Part shown: piece by piece, positions 25,358 to 33,281 of the stretch
Layout of the letters: each line of letters opens with the position of its first letter
Numbering within the stretch: the stretch's first letter is position 1
Assembly (NCBI RefSeq): GCF_021190955.1
Contig: NZ_JAIOAO010000005.1
Span: forward strand, 62,001-126,000
Direction: 5' to 3'
DNA: 64,000 bases
Origin: Parachryseolinea silvisoli
GTDB taxonomy: Bacteria; Bacteroidota; Bacteroidia; Cytophagales; Cyclobacteriaceae
The notes under the pieces: model-generated
The model's input: the letters and a program-made list of their open reading frames with translations, nothing else
Databases searched by the model: none
What the model was told of the DNA's origin: nothing
Program-made: the position numbers and the translations under genes

Positions 25358-28042
25358 ATGTTAAATGCTGTTTTCTCACGTCGCGCCATCGCGGCTGTAT
25401 GGTTATTGCTGACAAGCCTTTCGTCTGCCGGGGCTCAGCAGATTTTTTATGCTACGGCGCTTAAAACTGAGCATCTTCAAAATCCTATTGGGCTGGATGC
25501 AGCGGCGCCGCGGTTTTCGTGGCGGTTGGAGGATGCGCGGCCGGGTGCACGGCAAACGGCGTATCGCATCCTGGTCGACACGGACTCGGTGGCCGTGGCC
25601 AGTGGGCGGGGTACTGTGTGGAATTCTGATTGGACGGCTTCGGACGAAACGCTCGTGACCTTCGGTGGATCTGCGTTGAAACCCTTTACCCGGTATTACT
25701 GGCGTGTAGACCTGGCGGATTACCGCAAGAAGCGTACTGTTACCGGTAGCATCGCGCACTTTGAGACGGGGATGATGCGCCAGCAGAACTGGAAGGGAAC
25801 ATGGATCACCGATGTCGACGACATCGCATTGAAACCGGCGCCTTATTTCCGGCGGGTGTTTCAGGCCTCTAAGAAAATTGTATCCGCCAGGGTATACGTT
25901 GCGGCGGCGGGGCTTTTTGAGGTCTACGTCAACGGGCAAAAGGTGGGCAATCACCGGCTCGACCCAATGTATACACGCTTCGATAAACGCAACCTGTATG
26001 TGACGCATGATGTGACAGCCCTGTTGCAGTCCGGTGCAAATGCCGTCGGCGTGCTGCTGGGGAACGGTTGGTATAATCACCAGTCGACTGCCGTGTGGGA
26101 TTTTCATAAGGCACACTGGCGCGCGCGTCCTGCTTTTTGTCTCGACCTGCGCGTTACTTATGCCGACGGTACGACGGACACCATCAGCTCGGACACTACC
26201 TGGAAAACGTCGCTTAGCCCGGTCGTTTTCAACAGCATCTATACAGCCGAGCATTACGACGCACGCCGCGAGCAACCCGGCTGGAGCACGGTCCGCTTTG
26301 ACGATGCGGCCTGGGCCAACGCGATTGCACGCAAGGCTCCGTCGAACAACGTTGTCGCACAGGTGCTCCACCCTATCCGGAACGTGGAGGAGCTTGCGGC
26401 AGCGTATATGCGCAAGCTGAATGACACCACTTATGTGTTCGACCTGGGGCGCAACATTGCCGGTGTCAGCAAACTTACCGTAACGGGGCCGGCGGGTACA
26501 GTGGTGCGGCTCAAGCACGGTGAACGTCTCTATGCCAACGGGCATGTCGATCTTTCCAACATCGATGTGCATTATCGCCCAAAAGATAATTCCGATCCGT
26601 TTCAGACGGACATCGTCATTCTGAGCGGCAAACCGGATGAAACATTTATGCCCCACTTCAACTACAAAGGTTTTCAATATGTGGAGGTGACAAGCTCCGT
26701 ACCGCTGACGCTGAACGTGAAAAGCCTGGTGGGTTATTTTATGCACAGCGACGTACCCAGCGTCGGCAGCCTGACAACCTCGGAGCCGCTGGTGAACACG
26801 ATGCTGCAAGCTACCAACAACTCTTATCTGTCGAACCTCTTCGGCTATCCCACGGACTGCCCGCAACGGGAAAAGAACGGCTGGACAGGTGACGCCCAGA
26901 TCGCTATCGAAACGGGCCTGTATAGCTTCGACGGCTTTACCGTATACGAGAAGTGGCTCGCAGATCACCGCGACGAGCAACGGGCTAACGGGGTACTCCC
27001 GTCGATCATTCCCACGGACGGCTGGGGATATGAATGGGGCAACGGTCCCGACTGGACCAGTACGATTGCGATCATTCCCTGGAATTTATACCTGTTCTAC
27101 GGCGACAGCAAGCCGCTGGCCGATTGTTACCCCAACATCAAGCGCTATGTCGATCACATCGACAGCATCAGCCCTACGGGACTGACAACATGGGGACTCG
27201 GCGACTGGGTGCCGGTAAAATCGAAGGCTCCGGTCGAGCTGACGTCTACCTGCTATTATTATGCAGACGCGGTGATCCTGGCGAAGGCTGCCCGGTTGTT
27301 CGGGCACGCGGATGATCATGCAAAGTATACTGCGCTGGCGGGAAAGATCCGCGATGCGTTCAACGCAAAATATCTGAATCGCCAAACAGGTATTTATGGC
27401 AGTGGCTTGCAAACCGAGCTGAGTGCTCCTCTTTTCTGGGGCTTAGTGCCCGACGCTATAAAGCCTATGGTGGCGGCGAAGCTGGCCAAACGCGTCGAGG
27501 CGGATGGCTTTCACCTGGACGTGGGGCTGCTCGGACAAAAGGCTATTCTGAATGCCTTAAGTGAAAACGGCTACCCCGAAGTTGCCTATAAAGTTGCCGC
27601 GCAAAGGACGTATCCTTCGTGGGGCTGGTGGGTCGTCAACGGTGCCACTACGCTGTACGAGAATTGGAATATTCAGGCAGCCAATGACATTTCGCTCAAT
27701 CATATCATGTTTGGGGAGATTGGTGCGTGGTTGTATAAATCGCTGGGCGGTATAAAACCAGACCCCGCGAAACCGGGGTTCAGGCATGTATTGTTACAGC
27801 CGCATCCAGTGCCAGAGCTTACGCAGGCAGATGTGACGCATACAGGGCCGCAGGGCATGATCCGGTCGCATTGGTGGCGTGAAGCGGGGACACTGCATTA
27901 TACTGTTGTTGTGCCGGCGAATGCCACGGCGACGATTACACTGCCGGTGGTGGCGGGGTTGCGGGTCTACCGGGGGAAGAAGGTGGTTGCCACAAAAGAG
28001 GTGACAGTTGAGGCGGGAACACATTTGTTTGAGTGGCGGTAA
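25358..28042 (+). CDS. GH78 alpha-L-rhamnosidase, exported
   Basis: Releases terminal alpha-L-rhamnose (EC 3.2.1.40 expected). The 894-residue protein has a signal peptide (about 1-26, ending SSAGAQ). The usual GH78 build follows: an N-terminal FN3-like domain (LKTEHLQNPIGLDAAAPRFS), a beta-domain (VYVAAAGLFEVYVNGQKVGN), the (alpha/alpha)6 catalytic domain and a C-terminal beta-sandwich. The family motif GYPTDCPQREKNGWTGDAQI stands near residues 493-513 and includes catalytic acidic residues. Downstream YENWNIQAANDISLNHIMFG fits GH78. The gene starts behind the repeat at 25208 and ends 43 bases before the histidine kinase gene. A TATTTTCG sequence at about 25325 could be the -7 element. It may be a one-gene unit; no SusC/D gene is beside it. 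Confidence 0.94.
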   Translation: MLNAVFSRRAIAAVWLLLTSLSSAGAQQIFYATALKTEHLQNPIGLDAAAPRFSWRLEDARPGARQTAYRILVDTDSVAVASGRGTVWNSDWTASDETLVTFGGSALKPFTRYYWRVDLADYRKKRTVTGSIAHFETGMMRQQNWKGTWITDVDDIALKPAPYFRRVFQASKKIVSARVYVAAAGLFEVYVNGQKVGNHRLDPMYTRFDKRNLYVTHDVTALLQSGANAVGVLLGNGWYNHQSTAVWDFHKAHWRARPAFCLDLRVTYADGTTDTISSDTTWKTSLSPVVFNSIYTAEHYDARREQPGWSTVRFDDAAWANAIARKAPSNNVVAQVLHPIRNVEELAAAYMRKLNDTTYVFDLGRNIAGVSKLTVTGPAGTVVRLKHGERLYANGHVDLSNIDVHYRPKDNSDPFQTDIVILSGKPDETFMPHFNYKGFQYVEVTSSVPLTLNVKSLVGYFMHSDVPSVGSLTTSEPLVNTMLQATNNSYLSNLFGYPTDCPQREKNGWTGDAQIAIETGLYSFDGFTVYEKWLADHRDEQRANGVLPSIIPTDGWGYEWGNGPDWTSTIAIIPWNLYLFYGDSKPLADCYPNIKRYVDHIDSISPTGLTTWGLGDWVPVKSKAPVELTSTCYYYADAVILAKAARLFGHADDHAKYTALAGKIRDAFNAKYLNRQTGIYGSGLQTELSAPLFWGLVPDAIKPMVAAKLAKRVEADGFHLDVGLLGQKAILNALSENGYPEVAYKVAAQRTYPSWGWWVVNGATTLYENWNIQAANDISLNHIMFGEIGAWLYKSLGGIKPDPAKPGFRHVLLQPHPVPELTQADVTHTGPQGMIRSHWWREAGTLHYTVVVPANATATITLPVVAGLRVYRGKKVVATKEVTVEAGTHLFEWR

Positions 28043-28085
28043 AATGCGATACGCGTATTTGTGACGCGATTCGTATATTTAACGT

Positions 28086-31000
28086 ATGCTACGGTCCCCC
28101 CTCGCCCGATGCGCTTCGCTGTGTTTGTTCTTCGTGCTTACGGGCATGGGGGGCTCTACGACGTACGGGCAGTTGCCGGCGATTACGTTTGAGACAATCT
28201 CGTCGAAGGACGGATTGCCGGGGAATACAGTGCTGTCGGCAGTACGGGATAAGGCGGGGTTTATGTGGTTTGGGACGCGGCAGCATGTGGTACGATATGA
28301 TGGCGCGTCGTTCAAAAGCCTTACCGATCCGGAGACCAGTTTTGTGACCGGGCTTGCCGCCGATGCCAACAATGACGTTTGGCTGTCGTCTGACCGGAAT
28401 GGCCTTTGCGTGATTCGCCACGATACACAGGCACTGGAGTGTTTTCCGCAAACACCGCAGCCTACTGACCTGGAGACTACCGGTTACTTTTTTCTCGATC
28501 GTCACCGCCAGGGTTGGTATAGCGACCGCGATGGGGTAAACCGCATCGACCTGGCTACGGGTAAACGCTTTCATTATCCCTTGCGCAAAACCACCTATGT
28601 GTGGATGAAGGCGGTGTTTACCGAGGACACCGATGGTAATCTCTGGGTGGTAGGCCGTGACAACGGCTTGTTCCGTTTTGACCGCGAGCGTGATACACTG
28701 CAATGCGTGCTGGGTGCCGATTGCACCCAGGGCCCGGGGGAAGAGCCGATGCTGTTCGCCACCGCCTGTGCCGGCGCGGACGCAACCGTGTGGCTCGGCT
28801 CCTACAATTATGGCCTGATACGCTACGACACCCGTCGCCATACCTGGCATCAATACGCTACCGGCCGCCGCAGCAACCAGGTGAATAGCCTCGCCCTCGG
28901 CAATGACGAGAACGGCCACCCCATCGTGTGGGTCGGCGATAACCAGGGACTGGGTGTCTTCCGTCCCGAGCAAGAGAAATTTTATTTCTTTCCGGATCTG
29001 CTACCCAATGTATATGAGGTGAACTTCATCTACCGCGACCCTGAAAACGGCATCGTGTGGACATGTACGTCAGAAGGTATTATCAAATACAACCCCGAGA
29101 GCAACCTCATCCGCACCCTCCTGCTGCCAACGGGACTGGTCTCTTTTCCCGTGATGGTGAACACGGTTGTGACCGATTTGCAAGACAGTACCCTCGTATA
29201 CCTGGGGCTTTCACACACGGGCATGGTCCGCTGGAACCGGCGACGAAACGAGTTCACCCTGATTCGCTATCCGAATGAGTCTGCCGACACCCGCTGGATG
29301 ATCGCCCGGGAAGATGGCACGCTCTGGATCGGCACCAATTGCTGGAATTATGTACGGCCGGGCATCCTGGTCTACGATACGCACCGCGAAAAATTTGTCA
29401 CCCCCCCACTGAGCCAGCAGGCCAACCGTTATTACTCCGTGCCGTTTTTTATGTATGGGCAATTTGATGCCCGGGACCGCCTGTGGGTTGGCAACTCAGA
29501 CGAAGGTGTGCACGGTGTCGACGACGGTACGCTTCGGGAGATCACGCCCTGGGATACCGCCCGGCAGCGTGCGTTGCTGCACAATAACAACCTCATCAAC
29601 GACATGCGTGTTGGCCCCGACGGCCGCCTCTGGTTGGGCACTATGCGCGGTGTATACTATGGCGACACGGCGACCCAGACCTTTGTACACGCCGATCCCG
29701 TGGGTACGGCGACACGCATACACGACCTTTCCGTCAACACCCTGTTGCACGACCGGCAAGGCAACCTGTGGGCTGCGCGCTGGGGCAGCCTGACCTGTAT
29801 GAACCCCGCGGGGGAACTGATGATGGTGCTGACGACCCGCGATGGATTTGTCGACCGTCAAATCCAGGGTCTTGCGGAAGATGATGCTGGCAATATCTGG
29901 GCTGGCAACTATGAAGGTTTATACTGCTATCACGCGGCGTCGGGGAATCTCAAACGCTTCACCCTGAACGATGGATTGATCAACAACAACACGCTGGGAC
30001 GCATATTCACAAACCTCCGCGGTAACGAGCTCTATATCGGTCAGCAGAATGGCATAAACGTGATCGACGTCGACCGTTTGTTCCGCCCAACGGCGGAAGC
30101 CACCGTCGGCATCAGCAGTTTCAAGGTCCACGAGCAGGAACGTACGATCGATCCTCGAAAGGTCATTCAGCTCTCGCCCGAAGACAATGCCTTCAGCATC
30201 GATTTCATTGCCCTGAACTATCGCAAAAAACACGACAACGTTTACGCGTACTACCTGGAGGGGTTTGAAAAAGACTGGAACCACAGCGGTTCGCAGCACC
30301 GGGCCTACTATACCAACCTCAGCCCTGGACGCTATACCTTACACCTCAAGGCCGGCGACGCCCTGGGGCATTGGAGTACGGAGGCGGCGATCGTTCAGCT
30401 CGAAGTGCTGCCCGCCTACTACGAAACAGCCTGGTTTCGCACGTTGGTATTCCTGGCGATCTGTGGTTTGCTGTATGCGTTGTACCGGTATCGGATCAAC
30501 CAGCTGCTCCGCCTGCAGCATGTACGCAACCGCATCTCGGCCGACTTGCACGATGAACTCGGCTCGTCGCTCAGCGGTATCAGCATCATGGGTGCGCTCG
30601 CGAAAAAAGACCTGCCGGAGACACATCCTTCGGCCTCCTTTGTCGACCGTATGGTGGAAGAAGTACAGCAGATCAGCAGCTCACTGGACGACATCGTCTG
30701 GAACATCAGTCCCCGCAACGACGCGCTGTCCAGCCTGGTGGCGCGTATGACGCGCTATGCCTCCGAGCTGTTCGAGGCGCGGCAAATACACTACACCATC
30801 ACCGTGCCGGAGCATTTTGAGCACCTTCGCCTGTCAATGGAGCAGCGGCGCAATTTCTACCTGATCTTCAAAGAGTCGGTCAACAACCTGATCAAGTACG
30901 CGCAATGCCAGCATGCCACCGTGCACATCGCCGTGGAGCGAAGAAAGCTCTGCCTGACCATTGCCGATGATGGCGTGGGTTTTGATCCGGGTGCTCCGCA

Positions 31001-31118
31001 CGGCCGGAATGGCTTGCTCAACCTGCGCCAACGGGCGAATAGTCTAAAAGGTACACTTCAAATCTTCTCCACCCGCGGAAAGGGCACTTCGTTACAGCTG
31101 GAGTTTCCGATCGGCTGA
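28086..31118 (+). CDS. propeller-type two-component sensor histidine kinase (HisKA_3)
   Basis: Transmembrane sensor of 1010 residues. A signal peptide (about 1-28) leads to a long periplasmic region with two-component-regulator-propeller repeats (DKAGFMWFGTRQHVVRYDGA, DTDGNLWVVGRDNGLFRFDR, DDAGNIWAGNYEGLYCYHAA). A Y_Y_Y domain follows (IDFIALNYRKKHDNVYAYYL) and one membrane helix at about 783-803 (LVFLAICGLLYALYRYR). The kinase part begins with NRISADLHDELGSSLSGIS, where His822 is the phosphorylation site. The ATPase part has FKESVNNLIKYAQC and TIADDGVGFDPG. No receiver or DNA-binding domain is present, so it is not a hybrid sensor. The partner is the response regulator 138 bases downstream. 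The ligand is unknown; the nearby GH78 and GH5 suggest a glycan (inference). Confidence 0.95.
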   Translation: MLRSPLARCASLCLFFVLTGMGGSTTYGQLPAITFETISSKDGLPGNTVLSAVRDKAGFMWFGTRQHVVRYDGASFKSLTDPETSFVTGLAADANNDVWLSSDRNGLCVIRHDTQALECFPQTPQPTDLETTGYFFLDRHRQGWYSDRDGVNRIDLATGKRFHYPLRKTTYVWMKAVFTEDTDGNLWVVGRDNGLFRFDRERDTLQCVLGADCTQGPGEEPMLFATACAGADATVWLGSYNYGLIRYDTRRHTWHQYATGRRSNQVNSLALGNDENGHPIVWVGDNQGLGVFRPEQEKFYFFPDLLPNVYEVNFIYRDPENGIVWTCTSEGIIKYNPESNLIRTLLLPTGLVSFPVMVNTVVTDLQDSTLVYLGLSHTGMVRWNRRRNEFTLIRYPNESADTRWMIAREDGTLWIGTNCWNYVRPGILVYDTHREKFVTPPLSQQANRYYSVPFFMYGQFDARDRLWVGNSDEGVHGVDDGTLREITPWDTARQRALLHNNNLINDMRVGPDGRLWLGTMRGVYYGDTATQTFVHADPVGTATRIHDLSVNTLLHDRQGNLWAARWGSLTCMNPAGELMMVLTTRDGFVDRQIQGLAEDDAGNIWAGNYEGLYCYHAASGNLKRFTLNDGLINNNTLGRIFTNLRGNELYIGQQNGINVIDVDRLFRPTAEATVGISSFKVHEQERTIDPRKVIQLSPEDNAFSIDFIALNYRKKHDNVYAYYLEGFEKDWNHSGSQHRAYYTNLSPGRYTLHLKAGDALGHWSTEAAIVQLEVLPAYYETAWFRTLVFLAICGLLYALYRYRINQLLRLQHVRNRISADLHDELGSSLSGISIMGALAKKDLPETHPSASFVDRMVEEVQQISSSLDDIVWNISPRNDALSSLVARMTRYASELFEARQIHYTITVPEHFEHLRLSMEQRRNFYLIFKESVNNLIKYAQCQHATVHIAVERRKLCLTIADDGVGFDPGAPHGRNGLLNLRQRANSLKGTLQIFSTRGKGTSLQLEFPIG

Positions 31119-31149
31119 TCTAAACCAGTGCGAGGGTAAAGAAGAAGAA

Positions 31150-31190
31150 CTACCCAAAGGGGTTATTGTAAACCTGGCGCCAACGTTTTT
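31150..31190 (+). promoter_or_regulatory. conserved upstream element, copy 1 (response regulator)
   Basis: CTACCCAAAGGGGTTATTGT (31150-31169) is repeated exactly at 31999-32018. About 10 variable bases further on, a second similar block follows: GCCAACGTTTTTGCTTTGTT here and GCCAAACGTTTTGTTTTGTG in the other copy. The element ends about 67 bases before the response regulator ATG. Position and conservation point to a promoter with an activator or autoregulation site. Confidence 0.65.
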
Positions 31191-31256
31191 GCTTTGTTCT
31201 ATAAAAGGTGTGACAACCTTCTGCTATTTCCCTGAACGCCACGACTAAACCGGTAT

Positions 31257-31895
31257 ATGCAATTGATCCGCGTTTCTATTTACGAAGACAATGCCAAGCT
31301 GCGCGACCTGCTCGAGCTGCTCATTACGAATGCCGAAGGGTTTGTGCTGGTGGGCTCTCATCCCGATTGCCGGTCGGTCGAAAGCGAGATTCGCCCGGAT
31401 GCGCCCGATGTCGTGATCATGGATATCGACATGCCCGGCCGCAGTGGTTTGGAAGGTGTGCGCATTGTCAAGGAATCCAATGTCAACATTCGCGTCATCA
31501 TGCACACCGTCTTCGACGACGACGACAAGCTGTTTACCTGTCTTAGTAACGGTGCCGACGGATACCTGCTGAAGAAAGATTCGTCGGCGCAGCTCGTCCG
31601 GGCGATCAAGGAGGTGTATGATGGGGGCGCGCCGATGTCGCCGGGGATTGCGCACCGGGTGTTACAGGCATTCCGTCAGCCAAAGGCTACGGCGAAAAAA
31701 GAGTATAATATTACGGATCGCGAGCAGCAGGTGCTGGAATTGCTGTCGCGGGGGTTTTCCTATCGGATGATCGGGCTGGAGATCAGCATTTCGCCGGAGA
31801 CAGTGAAGAAACATCTTAAGAATATCTATCAGAAACTGCATGTGCAGTGTGGGCCGGAGGCGGTGGCAAAGGCTATTCGTGAGCGGATTATTTGA
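31257..31895 (+). CDS. LuxR/NarL-type response regulator
   Basis: Cytoplasmic response regulator of 212 residues and likely partner of the sensor kinase encoded upstream. The receiver domain (about 1-120) has the acidic pocket SIYEDN, the phosphoacceptor Asp56 in VVIMDIDMPGRSG, and the conserved Lys in GYLLKKDSSAQL. The C-terminal LuxR helix-turn-helix (about 145-210) reads ITDREQQVLELLSRGFSYRM, then IGLEISISPETVKKHLKNIY and QKLHV. The gene has its own upstream region with the 20-bp element that recurs before the GH5 gene, so it may bind that element and control itself and the surface-protein operon (inference). Confidence 0.95.
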   Translation: MQLIRVSIYEDNAKLRDLLELLITNAEGFVLVGSHPDCRSVESEIRPDAPDVVIMDIDMPGRSGLEGVRIVKESNVNIRVIMHTVFDDDDKLFTCLSNGADGYLLKKDSSAQLVRAIKEVYDGGAPMSPGIAHRVLQAFRQPKATAKKEYNITDREQQVLELLSRGFSYRMIGLEISISPETVKKHLKNIYQKLHVQCGPEAVAKAIRERII

Positions 31896-31944
31896 GCACT
31901 GCACGGTTACAGTTCAATCCTTAGATACTCGTATAGTGCAGAGC

Positions 31945-31964
31945 TGGCGCAAGTTTAAGCGCCA
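31945..31964 (+). terminator. weak hairpin after the response regulator gene
   Basis: TGGCGC (31945-31950) and GCGCCA (31959-31964) form a short stem with an 8-base loop 50 bases after the response regulator stop. Only AAATTTC follows, not a real U-tract, so it is a weak terminator candidate. Confidence 0.35.
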
Positions 31965-31970
31965 AATTTC

Positions 31971-31997
31971 ACTCCCGCTCTCACACGCACACTGTTT
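31971..31997. repeat. single copy of the CTCACAC...CTGTTT repeat
   Basis: The bases ACTCCCGCTCTCACACGCAC followed by ACTGTTT closely match the right arm of the repeat at 25265-25286 (CTCCCGCTCTCACACTCACG, CTGTTT). A third related copy overlaps the stop of the gene at 5363 (5355-5373). All three stand at gene ends. The function is unknown. Confidence 0.5.
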
Positions 31998-31998
31998 C

Positions 31999-32041
31999 CT
32001 ACCCAAAGGGGTTATTGTCTGATGCCTGCCAAACGTTTTGT
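31999..32041 (+). promoter_or_regulatory. conserved upstream element, copy 2 (GH5 / surface-protein operon)
   Basis: Exact second copy of CTACCCAAAGGGGTTATTGT at 31999-32018, followed by the block GCCAAACGTTTTGTTTTGTG from 32028. It stands 65-84 bases in front of the GH5 start. The same spacing between the two blocks in both copies (within one base) indicates a functional promoter/operator rather than chance. Confidence 0.65.
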
Positions 32042-32082
32042 TTTGTGTTACCAAAACAACATTCCGAAGATTGAAACTGTGT

Positions 32083-33249
32083 ATGAAAAAATTCCCTCGT
32101 AAAAAGATTCTCTCTCTTTTAGGACATGCTTGCACCCTGGCCGTCTTGTTGACGGTCGTCGGCTGCGGCAGTGATGATGACACCGACAACGGTGGTGACA
32201 ACAACGATGACCCGAAGGCAACGTTTTATGTCGATGGTACGACACTGAAAGATCCCTGTGGCGACGCGGTGATCTTGCGGGGCGTGAACAAAATGAGCGT
32301 GTTCGATGAAGCGGATCCGAACGGAGACACGTACTTGCCGGAAATTGCTAAGTCGAACAGCAACTGTGTCCGCATTGTTTGGCAGGCTACCTATAGCAAT
32401 GGGCAGGCGGCGCAGATCTCCCAGCTCGAGACGTTGATCCAAAAGTGCATGGCGTTGAAGATGATCCCGATGGTTGAAATGCACGACGCTACGTGCAATC
32501 TGGGCGGCCTGTCCGCCGTAGTCGATTATTGGACGCGTGCCGAGATGGTCACGCTGGTACAAAAATATGAGCATGCCCTGCTGGTCAATATCGCCAACGA
32601 AGCGGGCGACTACGCGGTGACCACCGCGCCGTTTGTGGCCGCCTATAAAACAGCGATTACGCGTCTGCGCGACGCGGGCATCCGCACACCGCTCTTTATC
32701 GACGCGCCGGATTGCGGCAAGAACCTGGAAGTGCTGATACCCGCGGCGGCAACGCTGCAAGCCCATGACCCCGACCACAACCTGATGTTCTCGGTGCACA
32801 CGTATTGGTCAAAACTCGCGGTGTCCAACGTACAGCCTACCTTCATTAAGGACCAGCTGGATGCGGCCGCGGCGGCCAACGTGCCGCTCATCATCGGCGA
32901 GCTTTGTGCCTTCGGTGGCTGGGCGGGCAACGACTCGCCCGACTATGCTGCCTGCGGCGACGAAGGCGCCGTGGACTATAAGACTGTATTGCAAGAGGCA
33001 TCCCGTCACAACATGGGCTACCTCGTGTGGGAATGGGGACCCGGTAACGGTTACTATAATTATGATCCGCCGGTGCTTTGTCCGGGGATGGACATGACCA
33101 CGAATGGTACGTATCAATCCATTGTCAACATCGCGGCCGGCGATGCCACAAAGGGATGGATCCGCGACGTCGTCATCGACCATGCGAATGGGCTTCGCAA
33201 GAGCGCCACCAAGACGGCGTATATCGAAGGCGGTTTCTCCTGCGATTAA
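32083..33249 (+). CDS. GH5 family glycosidase lipoprotein, beta-mannanase-like
   Basis: Surface or periplasmic endo-glycosidase, probably acting on beta-mannan. The start MKKFPRKKILSLLGHACTLA (32083; an earlier in-frame codon at 32038 overlaps the promoter element) gives a 388-residue lipoprotein with lipobox VVGC and an acidic linker (GSDDDTDNGGDNNDD). GH5 features are ILRGVNKMSVFDEADPNGDT, NCVRIVWQATYSNGQA, EMHDATCNLGGLSAVVDYW, the acid/base Glu173 in VNIANEAGD, FSVHTYWSKLA, the nucleophile Glu273 in LIIGELCAFGGW and LVWEWGPGNGYY. The HDAT and NIANE forms resemble the GH5_8-type mannanases (recalled). It is followed 32 bases later by the outer-membrane barrel gene and probably heads that operon. 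Confidence 0.87.
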   Translation: MKKFPRKKILSLLGHACTLAVLLTVVGCGSDDDTDNGGDNNDDPKATFYVDGTTLKDPCGDAVILRGVNKMSVFDEADPNGDTYLPEIAKSNSNCVRIVWQATYSNGQAAQISQLETLIQKCMALKMIPMVEMHDATCNLGGLSAVVDYWTRAEMVTLVQKYEHALLVNIANEAGDYAVTTAPFVAAYKTAITRLRDAGIRTPLFIDAPDCGKNLEVLIPAAATLQAHDPDHNLMFSVHTYWSKLAVSNVQPTFIKDQLDAAAAANVPLIIGELCAFGGWAGNDSPDYAACGDEGAVDYKTVLQEASRHNMGYLVWEWGPGNGYYNYDPPVLCPGMDMTTNGTYQSIVNIAAGDATKGWIRDVVIDHANGLRKSATKTAYIEGGFSCD

Positions 33250-33281
33250 CACGCTCTTCAAAAAGACTCAACCTCTCCCCC

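Noticed and set aside
25403-26980. 525-residue open frame on the minus strand inside the GH78 gene
   Set aside because: It is the antisense shadow of a well supported GH78 enzyme; its protein shows no domain, and high GC codon use easily keeps this frame open.
28089-28973. 294-residue open frame antisense to the histidine kinase gene
   Set aside because: It opposes the propeller repeats of a clear sensor kinase and has no features of its own.
31999-32041. The 20-bp repeat as the end of an insertion element
   Set aside because: There is no transposase, no target-site duplication and both copies stand in the same orientation at a similar distance from a start codon, which fits a regulatory element better.
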